Positions 37,863-46,100 of a DNA stretch of 64,000 bases are shown piece by piece. The stretch is taken from contig JAIEMQ010000003.1 of the NCBI GenBank assembly GCA_019752015.1, positions 1 to 64,000 of the forward strand, in the 5' to 3' direction. The notes under the pieces are model-generated. The model saw only the letters and a list, made by a program, of their open reading frames with translations, was not told the origin of the DNA and made no database searches. Position 1 is the first letter of the stretch. Every line of letters begins with the position of its first letter. The stretch is from Cyanobacteriota bacterium (GTDB taxonomy: Bacteria; Acidobacteriota; Vicinamibacteria; Vicinamibacterales; UBA2999). Position numbers and translations under genes: made by a program.

Positions 37863-38684
37863 CTACTCGCAGAGCGCGTCGGCGAGTTTCTGGACTTCTT
37901 TCGAGCAATCCGGCGGCAGGCGGCACGACCAGTCGGCGGTGTCGACGACCACGACGGCGATTTCACCGGGGGCGTCGCTGCCTTGGCGCTGCCGCGAGTT
38001 GGCTTCGTTGGCCTTCGAGATCTCCGACTGCGGTGCGATGTTGCGCGCGAAGAGCGTCACGACCACCGGCGACTTGCCGGCATGCACGCCGGCGCGCGAC
38101 GCCAGCGTGTAGGCATCGGCAATCGCGGCGGCATCCGCCGACTCGACGACCTTGACCAGCACGCGCGGCGGCGCCGAGCCCAGGAAACGCGCCTTCGCAA
38201 CCGGCACCATCGCGAGATCGAATCCGCGCACCGCCGGCGTCTCGAGCTTGCCGTAAAGACCCTCCACGATCGCGCGCACGCGCCCGGCGATCGCGCGCTT
38301 GAGAATCACGTCGCGATCGGCGCGCACGCCGGCGAAACGGCCCTTCCCGCCGCCAGGCGGCGGTGTCTTGTACTCGGGTATTGGAGCGTCCGGCGGCGTC
38401 GCCCGCGGTGGCGGCGGTTCGGGCCGCGGCGGCTGAGGCTGGTGCGGCGGCGGCAGTCCTGCCGCGAGGCTCACGTCGTACTCCTCGCGAAGCGAGGGAT
38501 CGGTCAGCGTCTTGTAAGCAACGGTGAGCTCCGCGGCGCGCGTCGACGCCATTTCCTGGAACTCGGCGCCTAGGTGAATCACCTTGTCAGGGTGATACCG
38601 CGCAATCTCCCGGCGAAAAGCTTTCTTGATCGACTCAGCGTCGGCAGAAGGTTCCAGACCCAACAATTCGTAATGAGTTTTCAC
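37863..38684 (-). CDS. J-domain (DnaJ-like) protein with unknown C-terminal domain
   Basis: 273 residues. Residues 1-72 are a J domain with the HPD motif (ARYHPDKV), which should stimulate an Hsp70 ATPase. A Pro-rich linker (about 78-115) follows. The C-terminal 155 residues are an unrecognised alpha/beta domain (GFDLAMVPVAKARFLG, VVVTLFARN, CRLPPDCSKEVQ). No Gly/Phe region or zinc fingers are present, so it is a type III J protein. The start is GTG, 10 bp beyond a 76-bp heptamer array. Confidence 0.85.
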   Translation of the reverse strand: MKTHYELLGLEPSADAESIKKAFRREIARYHPDKVIHLGAEFQEMASTRAAELTVAYKTLTDPSLREEYDVSLAAGLPPPHQPQPPRPEPPPPRATPPDAPIPEYKTPPPGGGKGRFAGVRADRDVILKRAIAGRVRAIVEGLYGKLETPAVRGFDLAMVPVAKARFLGSAPPRVLVKVVESADAAAIADAYTLASRAGVHAGKSPVVVTLFARNIAPQSEISKANEANSRQRQGSDAPGEIAVVVVDTADWSCRLPPDCSKEVQKLADALCE

Positions 38685-38694
38685 GGTGAGGCGG

Positions 38695-38784
38695 TTTTAC
38701 TTTTTACTTTTTACTTTTTACTTTTTACTTTTTACTTTTTACTTTTTACTTTTTACTTTTTACTTTTTACTTTTGCCTTTTGCC
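38695..38784. repeat. TTTTTAC array, ten copies plus two TTTTGCC
   Basis: A partial TTTTAC, then ten perfect TTTTTAC units (38701-38770), then TTTTGCC twice. The last two belong to the AAGGCAR family on the other strand, so the array joins two families. It fills the gap between the PilB-like stop (38790-38792) and the J-domain start, both on the minus strand. Confidence 0.96.
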
Positions 38785-38789
38785 TTTTC

Positions 38790-40784
38790 TTAAGGCATGC
38801 CCTTCTTGAATTCCGTGACGTTCGTGACGTTCGGGTTGCCCTGCGGTAATTCCCTCAGCTCGCGCCGTTCCCGCAAGCGACGCTCGCTGCGCGGCTCGGT
38901 CCCCCGCGCGCAGTACGGGCAGAACGTCCAGCCTGGCTGCAGCGTGCGGCCGCACCCCGGACATGCGCCGCTCAGGCGCCGGCCGCAGCTCGGACATGCC
39001 ACGAAGTCGAGCGCGACCGGACCGTTGCAGCCCGGGCACACGCTGCGCATCTCGCGCACTTCGGTCACGACGCGCAGCAGCTCCTCCGCCGTCGTCACGC
39101 CCGCTTTCACCTTGGCGAGGGCGTCGTCTCCGAGCGTCAACATGCCCGATGACTGCGCCACTTCACGAATCGCGTCCTCCGACGCGCGCTGCGCGATCAT
39201 GCGGCGCAGCTTGTCGGTGACCTTCATCACTTCGTAGATGCCGATGCGGCCGCGATACCCGGTCTGGTGGCACGCGTCGCAGCCGACCGGGCGATAGAAC
39301 GGAATGTTCGCGGCGTCGGCCTCGGTGATGTTCAGGGCGCGCAGCGTCTCGGACGTCGGCGTGTACTGGCGGCGGCACGACGAACACAACCGTCGCACCA
39401 GCCGCTGCGCGACGACGCCGATGGTGGCGGAGGCGATCACGTAGGGCTCGACGCCGATGTCGCTGAGACGCGTCACCACCGACGGCGCGTCGTCGGTGTG
39501 GAGCGTTGACAGCACGAGGTGGCCGGTCTGCGCGGCCTGCATCGCGATGCGGGCGGTTTCCTGGTCGCGGATTTCGCCGACGAGAATCACGTCCGGGTCC
39601 TGGCGCAGGATCGAGCGCAGCGCGCTCGCGAACGTCAGGCGGATCTTGTCGTTGGTCTGCGTCTGGTTGATGCCCGGGAGCTGGTATTCGATCGGATCTT
39701 CGATGGTGATGATGTTGGTGCGCTCGGACTGCATCGACATCAACGCCGAACACAGCGTCGTCGTCTTGCCGCTGCCGGTCGGCCCGACGACGAGAATCAT
39801 GCCGTGCTGGAATTTCAGGAAGCTCTTGAGATCGTTGAACGCCGACGCCGAGAAGCCAAGCTCCTCGATCGGCGGCACGCCGCGGTTCTGATCGAGCACG
39901 CGCAGCACCATCTTCTCGCCGTGCAGCGTGCGCAGTGTCGACGCGCGGAAGTCGACGTCCTTGCCGTCGTCGTTCGCCACGCGGACGCGGCCGTCCTGCG
40001 GCAGGCGCTTCTCGGCGATGTCCATCCCCGCCATGATCTTGAGGCGCGCGATCAAACCCTCGTGGACCCACTTCGGCAGGTCCATCACTTCTTTCAGGAG
40101 TCCGTCGAGGCGGTGGCGAATGAGGACGCCTTTTTCCATCGGCTCGACGTGGACGTCGGACGCGCCGGCCTTGATGGCGCTCTTCACGACGAGATCGACG
40201 AGGTCGATGATCGGCGCGGCTTCGCTGCGCTCCTTCAAGCCGGCGATCGGCTCGGCTTCTTCCTCGCGGCGAATGAGCGCTTCGTTGCCGCGCTCCTCGC
40301 GCTGCGGCATCCGCACCGCGGGCATGCTGCCGGACTGCGGCGTCGCCTTGATCAGCGCCTTGTCGGGATAGCCGGCGGCGATCGCTTCGAGAATGTCGGC
40401 GCGCGTCGCGACGACCTGCTTGATGCGATAGCCGGTCTGGAACTCGAGATCCTGCACGAGGCTGAAGAGCAGCGGATCGGCCATCGCCACCGTCAGCAGG
40501 TTCTTATCGAGCTTGATCGCGACGCACGATCGCTTGAGCGCGACCTCCTTCTGGATGAGCGTGACGATCGCCGGGTCGGGCGGATTTTCAGAGAGGTTGA
40601 GGTACGGGAAGCCGAGCTGGTATGCGAGAGCTTTTGCGATCTGCCGCTCGGTGGCAAGGTTCAGCCGCACGAGCACCGCGCCCAGGCGTTCGCCCGTGCG
40701 TTTGTGCTCCGTCAGCGCCGATTGCAGATCGTCTTCGGTGATGAGGCCTGCTTGAATCAGGCACTCACCGAGCTTCTTTCGCAT
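38790..40784 (-). CDS. PilB/GspE-type secretion ATPase with C-terminal zinc ribbons
   Basis: 664 residues. Residues 1-150 are a MshEN/GspE N-domain (KLGECLIQAGLITEDDLQSAL). The ATPase core has Walker A GPTGSGKTTT, the Asp box, DPIEYQLPG, Walker B RQDPDVILVGEIRD and a tetracysteine site (CSSC and CDACHQTGYRGR). It powers assembly of type IV pili or a type II secretion pseudopilus. After about residue 585 there is an extra region with CPGC, CPSC, CPGC and CPYC pairs, forming two zinc ribbons, then a charged end. Such a tail is unusual for this family. Confidence 0.92.
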   Translation of the reverse strand: MRKKLGECLIQAGLITEDDLQSALTEHKRTGERLGAVLVRLNLATERQIAKALAYQLGFPYLNLSENPPDPAIVTLIQKEVALKRSCVAIKLDKNLLTVAMADPLLFSLVQDLEFQTGYRIKQVVATRADILEAIAAGYPDKALIKATPQSGSMPAVRMPQREERGNEALIRREEEAEPIAGLKERSEAAPIIDLVDLVVKSAIKAGASDVHVEPMEKGVLIRHRLDGLLKEVMDLPKWVHEGLIARLKIMAGMDIAEKRLPQDGRVRVANDDGKDVDFRASTLRTLHGEKMVLRVLDQNRGVPPIEELGFSASAFNDLKSFLKFQHGMILVVGPTGSGKTTTLCSALMSMQSERTNIITIEDPIEYQLPGINQTQTNDKIRLTFASALRSILRQDPDVILVGEIRDQETARIAMQAAQTGHLVLSTLHTDDAPSVVTRLSDIGVEPYVIASATIGVVAQRLVRRLCSSCRRQYTPTSETLRALNITEADAANIPFYRPVGCDACHQTGYRGRIGIYEVMKVTDKLRRMIAQRASEDAIREVAQSSGMLTLGDDALAKVKAGVTTAEELLRVVTEVREMRSVCPGCNGPVALDFVACPSCGRRLSGACPGCGRTLQPGWTFCPYCARGTEPRSERRLRERRELRELPQGNPNVTNVTEFKKGMP

Positions 40785-40994
40785 CGATCCTCAGAAACGG
40801 CCAGGTCACACAAAAATGTCGGCGAATGACGATCATAGGGATCGCCCATGGGCCAAGCAAACTCGTCCGTATGGTCAAACGCTGAAGCGGGATGCAAATC
40901 TGTAACGCCAACGACGCATTTCGACCGTTAAGTGTTTCGGCTGTCGGGGTTTGTGGAGATAGAGGTATTGTCTGACCGAACCGATATTTCCCAC

Positions 40995-42119
40995 ATGGCT
41001 TCCCACGAGCTCGGCCTCGACGTTGAATTGCGGCGCCACGTCGCCAATCACGTGTCCGAGCGCCGCGACGTGATCGTGGCCGACACGGTCGCGACGTTTC
41101 CGCTGACCGCCGACTCGCGCCGGCTCGACGCCAACTACTGCGTCCGGCTGGGCAATGTCACGACGCGGCTGCTGACCGATGCGATCGTCGACGGCCGCAT
41201 CGACGCGCGCGGCTCCGGGATCAGCGAGCTGGCGTCGCTCGTCAGCGATCGCGAAGTCTCACCCGATCAGCTGTTCACCTTCGTTCACATCGTGATGAGC
41301 ACGGCGATCGACGAGCTGTCGCTCGACGACCGTGTCGGCGTCAATACGGAGCCGTGGCCGCAGGCATCGCAGATCGTCCGCCGCGCCGCGTTCGATCTGC
41401 TTGGCGCGTGGTCGACGCGCCTGATGTACATGCCGCAGCACGGCGCGATCGAAGATTCGCTCACGACGCTGCACACCCGGCCGGTCCTCGACGCAGTGCT
41501 GCCGAAGGAATGCTGCCGCGCCGAGCGCTTCGAGCACTGGCTGACGATGATGCTGATCGACATCGACAACCTGTCGGCGATCAACAAGGCGCACGGCTAC
41601 GGCGTCGGCGATCGCATCCTCGAACGCATGGGCATCCTGCTGCGCACCTACTTCCGCGAGCACGACTGGGTCGCGCGCTACGCCGAGGACTGCATCGCGG
41701 TGCTGCTGCCGGAAACGAATCCGGAGGACGCGCTGACGCTGGCCGAGCGCACGCGGACGATGATCGAGGAGCGGTTGACGTTCCGCGACTATCGCACCGA
41801 AGAGCGGATCGTGGTGACGGTCAGCGTGGCGGTCACGAGCGCGCGGGCGCTCGAAGGCGATCCGATCGATCACCAGAAGCTGTCGACGGAAGTCGAAGCC
41901 GCGCTCGATCGCGCCAAGGTCGGCGGGCGCAACCGCGTGGTGCCGGTCGAGTTGAAGCCGCGGTTGATCTCAATCGAGGAAGCGACGCTGATGCTCGACA
42001 CCGACATCAACGGCATCGAGAAGCTCGTCGCCAGCGGCAAACTGGAGCCGGTCAACGCCGGCCGTCACGTGCGCCTCGAGCGGGAAGCCGTCGAGGCGCT
42101 CGCCAAGTCGTCGCGTTAG
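40995..42119 (+). CDS. Degenerate GGDEF protein with C-terminal excisionase-type HTH
   Basis: About 374 residues from ATG 40995; an earlier GTG at 40932 would add codons with clearly lower GC at third positions. The N-terminal 180 residues are helical and unknown. A GGDEF domain follows (MLIDIDNLSAINKAHGYGVGDRIL), but the signature reads YAEDCIAVL instead of GGDEF, so it is probably inactive in cyclic di-GMP synthesis. The last 50 residues (ISIEEATLMLDTDINGIEKLVASGKL onward) look like an HTH_17/MerR-type DNA-binding domain. Parts of this gene are duplicated at 54335-55411. Confidence 0.8.
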   Translation: MASHELGLDVELRRHVANHVSERRDVIVADTVATFPLTADSRRLDANYCVRLGNVTTRLLTDAIVDGRIDARGSGISELASLVSDREVSPDQLFTFVHIVMSTAIDELSLDDRVGVNTEPWPQASQIVRRAAFDLLGAWSTRLMYMPQHGAIEDSLTTLHTRPVLDAVLPKECCRAERFEHWLTMMLIDIDNLSAINKAHGYGVGDRILERMGILLRTYFREHDWVARYAEDCIAVLLPETNPEDALTLAERTRTMIEERLTFRDYRTEERIVVTVSVAVTSARALEGDPIDHQKLSTEVEAALDRAKVGGRNRVVPVELKPRLISIEEATLMLDTDINGIEKLVASGKLEPVNAGRHVRLEREAVEALAKSSR

Positions 42120-42647
42120 GTCCAGCGCGCGCCGGCTGATATGACCGCCGAATTGATTCGTTGCGGTTACGGAGCTCCGCCTCAGCCGTGCGCGATCTGT
42201 CACCACGACGACGAGGGCGTGAGCGACCCCAGGGCCGCGGCCGGGCCGCGATCCGCGGACGATCAGGGGGTCGCTCACGCCCTGCTTCGGGTCCTGGCGC
42301 CATCACCAATCGCACCCGCGCGCGGCACACCACGCCGCCCGCTCAGTTCGCTGCTGTCGCTGTATCGATCGCGCGCGGAATCATTTAACGCGCGGGCATC
42401 GGGCAATCGGCGCGCGGGATGGGCCGTCGTCGTGGCCGCCGTCGATCACCACGGCTGAGGACGACCGCGCGTAGGCACGTCGTCCCCCTCTTCGTCCTCA
42501 TCCATTCGAACGAGACACGCCGATCATCCACGACAGATGCCGGTCTCGGCGCGACAGGCGCCCGACCGCCGCGCCTTGTGCGCCATCATTTACACTGCGT
42601 GAGGCTTTGCGTTCAAAGCAGCCGAGTCTCTCAGCAGCAGCAGTTCA
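42120..42647. other. 528-bp gap with no convincing gene
   Basis: It holds a perfect 17-bp inverted repeat (42214-42283). One short frame from 42141 (starting MTAELIRCGYGAPPQPCAICHHDD) has a CxxC-like cysteine pair but loses any protein-like character after about 25 residues. It separates the GGDEF-HTH gene from the convergent lipoprotein gene. Confidence 0.6.
42214..42283. repeat. Perfect 17-bp inverted repeat with 36-bp loop
   Basis: AGGGCGTGAGCGACCCC at 42214-42230 and its complement at 42267-42283. The loop itself has GGCCGCGGCC-like palindromes. It may be a terminator or a cruciform; no T tract follows. Confidence 0.8.
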
Positions 42648-43169
42648 CTATTGGGCGTCTTGAGGCGTCGATTGGTCCAGCTTCTGCAACCTTGCTCCTT
42701 CGGCTATTGCGTCAGAGTAGGTTCCCTTCCACGACGCATGCGTCGCCTCCTGCGCGACTGTTCCAATGCGCCGCTCGACAAACATTAAACTCATTCCCTG
42801 CATCTTCTGAAAGAGCTCGCCTGTCGACGCACTCGCAGCAACTCGCGTCGTCACCACTGCTCCTGGGGGAACAAGGAAATAATTCTCCATGTCCTCGCAT
42901 CTGCCTATGCCGCCGGGTCGAATTGATTCCTCACTCCCAAGATGGAATGACCAGCCACGTGCACACACCATTCGCGATGCGGTGCTGGAGCGATTGTGCA
43001 GGAGCAACCACAAGTCCGCATCGGGGCCGGGCGTCGGTGCGAGTGCGGCCACCTGAAGTGCCCACATTGGCGAGTTGGCTGCGTTCGGGGTCTCTGCCCG
43101 ATGCGTGCAGTTGGTCAGCACGCAGGAGCCGAAGACAACCGCAAACAGAATCCTAGCGTTTCCGGTCAT
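42648..43169 (-). CDS. Lipoprotein overlapping the Rhs gene, candidate immunity protein
   Basis: 173 residues with a lipobox-type signal (FAVVFGSCVLTNC, lipid on Cys 21). The mature part is beta-rich with few helices and is not recognised. It starts 17 bp inside the end of the Rhs gene in another frame, so its translation is coupled. A gene directly behind a polymorphic Rhs toxin usually encodes its immunity protein, and a periplasmic lipoprotein would suit a tip acting on the envelope. Base composition is lower in GC than the core genome around it. Confidence 0.65.
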   Translation of the reverse strand: MTGNARILFAVVFGSCVLTNCTHRAETPNAANSPMWALQVAALAPTPGPDADLWLLLHNRSSTASRMVCARGWSFHLGSEESIRPGGIGRCEDMENYFLVPPGAVVTTRVAASASTGELFQKMQGMSLMFVERRIGTVAQEATHASWKGTYSDAIAEGARLQKLDQSTPQDAQ

Positions 43170-46100
43170 TTCTGCGCCTCGTTTCCTGCCCGGCTTTATC
43201 GACCTCGTTCGACATTGAATCTCGGAACCTCTGTCGCGCGGCTTCGCAGAGGCCTTTGGTCATAAAGCCTTCGCTCTTGATCCTCGTATCCAAGTCGCGG
43301 CAGAAGCCGACGAAATCCGCTACGTGGAGGTTCTCGTGCTGCCTCATCGTCGCTCCCGGCGTTTCTCTGTTCGGAGCATTCGGTGAAATCCGAAACTCAA
43401 CGAGGATGCTTATCGCAACACTCGCGTCGAAGCTAAATCGATCCGAGCAGTTTCGATCCGGACGGCAAGGCATGACAGATGCGTCGACCTGTTCGATCGA
43501 AGTGCAGCCACCCGGATTGTCCGGGCAGCCTCTGATCTTCGTCACCCGCTCTTCCTCTCGAAGACTTGCCACGATGCAACTGATCTTGAGGCCGAGCGGG
43601 TCGGCAAAACTAATCGGATTACCCCTCACATAGGCGTATCGATTGGGGCCGTCAACGTCACCGAGCGGGTCACGGCTCAGCCAACGGCCTAGCGATGGGT
43701 CGTACGCTCTGTACGGCGCGATTCCGAGGGCACCTGAGTCCGTTCGATATCCTCCAAAGCCAAGTTCAATCGTAGCGGCGCCGGATGATGAGACGACGCG
43801 GCCGAATGGATCGTAACTCGCCCGACGGAGCACGTTCCCGCTGTCGTCTAGCGCGTCCGTGAGACTTCCTAAGTGATCGGAAGAAAAGAACTGCTCGGAG
43901 CCACTGACCGAAGCTCCCTTCGCAAACCAACGCCGTTCGACAGCTCCAGTGGACGACCTCTCTTCGGCAATGCGCGTACCCGCAAGCACTTGCAAACGAT
44001 CAGTCACGACAGTGGAATCGACAGTGTGAATGCGGCGGGCTAGCATTCCGTTGCCCGCGTGTACGAACGTCGTGCGCTCGTTGCCGACAGCGATCTCTAC
44101 GAGCTTGTCAGCGACATCCCATGAGAACGTTCTCGTCCCATCGCTGGTCAGATTGCCATTCGCGTCGTAGGTGAACGTCTTCGACGATCCCGACAACGCC
44201 ACCTCGTATTGCTGCGTCGTCGTATTACCGGTCGCATCCTTCGCGACGATCGTGAACGTATTCGTGCCTGAGGTTGTCGGCACTGTGCCTCGGAAGTTAT
44301 TGCTCGCATCGACGGTCACCGGCACACCGGAGATGGTGACGGTACCGGGCTCGTTGAGTGCGCCGGCGATCACCATCCGCCCGCCAGGCGCTTGAGTGGT
44401 CAGGCGATTCAACTGGTCGTAAGCCGACAACGTCATCGCATCATCGATTTGCTCGACCGTACGATTTCCGGCGGGATCATATGCATACGCAAACCGCTGC
44501 AGGACCGTCTGCGGCGTATCGGTCGCATGCTTGACGGCCGAGGTAAGCTGATCGGCCGCGTCGTAGCCGTATTTCCACAATACCGCCGTCGTGTCCGCCT
44601 GCTGCCGCCAGGTCAGGATGTTGCCGGCCGCATCGTAGGTGTAATCGAATTTGCTCAACGTGGTGGTGTTTGGGTACTGGTGGTGAATCGTCTGCAGACG
44701 ATGATCGTTCTCTTCGTCGAAATAGCTGTAGGTGCTCGTCTGATCGTTGGGATAGGTCACCGTCGCCAGCCGGTTCGTGACGCCGTCATAGGTGTAGGTG
44801 AATTCGCCGAGCAGGTTCTCTTCGGATGTGACGCGTCCGAGCGCGTCGAAGGTCCAGTCGACTTGATTGCCAGTGCCGTTGATGGTGCGTTGAATCGCCC
44901 GACCCAATTCATCGTAGGTATAGGCGATCGTATCGTTGCTGAGCGGTCCGTCGACGCTGGCGACCTGACCGGCGCCGTTCGTGCCCGCGGCCTTGTAGGT
45001 GTAACTGGTGGTGCCGATGCCGTCGACCATCGTCGCGACACGAGCATAGTAGGAATCGTAGGTATACGAGACGTTCGGCGTCTCGACCTCTTCGTCCGTG
45101 TATGCGGTGCCGCTCAGGCTGTCGTCGAGATTGTAGCTGTGCGTCGTCACCTGATCCTTCGGATCGGTGATCGTCTTCAGGCGCCCGGCGAGATCGTACG
45201 TATAGAGGGTGTCGGTGGTATTGTCGGCGCGGATCTCGCGGGTCACGCGGCCTTGCACATCGCGTTCCCAACGCGTGCGGTTGCCGTTCGCATCGACGAG
45301 CGCGTCCATCGCGCCACAGTCGCACCACACCTGCGCGATCGTCCGCCCGGCCGGATCGCGCGTCGCGATGCGCCGACCAAAGCCGTCGTAGAAATGGCGC
45401 GTGATGCGGCCCATTCGATCCTTCTGTTCGGTCAGATCGAGTCGAACGTAGGTGAAGGTTTCCGTCGTTTCGTCGGGATAGCTGCGCTGCGTGATGCGAT
45501 TCAGATTGTCATACGCGCTGACCACGATGTAGCCGTCGGCGTCTTCGACGCTCTCGACGCGGTTATACGCATCGTAGGTGTAAGTCGTCGTCGCGCCGGA
45601 CACCGGCCCAGTGACCGTGAGCAGATTGTTCGTGCCGGTCTCATACGCGTAGGTCGTCGTCTCGTTCTTCGCGTTGGTCACCGTCAGCGGCTGCCCGGCG
45701 CTGTTGTACGTCATCACGGTGTTCTGCCCGGCGGCATCCGTGATCGTGCCGGGCCGATGGTTCGAGTAGTCCGCGTATCCCTGGACCACATCGCTGCCGC
45801 CGCTGCGCACCTGTTCGACCGTCAGCAGATCCAGGCCATTGGCCGCATAGGTGTAATTCGTCTGGCGGCCGACCGGATCGATCCGCGACGTCATCATCCG
45901 CTTCGTGTTGTAGGTCATCGTCGTGACCTGGCTGCTGCCGTCGTCGAGGATGCGGCCGATCTTCGCGGGCTGAATCGTGATCGCGCCCCCGAGTGAATGA
46001 TCGATGGTGGCGGACTGGCCCGGATATCGGTACCAGACCCGGTTCTCCAGCGGCTTCTTCACACTGTGCGGCACCGGCACCGACATGCCGTGGCCGTACA

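Noticed and set aside
38695-38784. T-rich array as a terminator or CRISPR-like array
   Set aside because: Units are 7 bp with no spacers, so it is not CRISPR. No GC-rich hairpin precedes the T runs, so it is not a standard terminator.
42141-42458. Possible small gene with CAICHHDD cysteine motif
   Set aside because: Only the first 25 codons look protein-like, and the 17-bp inverted repeat runs through the frame. No ribosome-binding site was seen.
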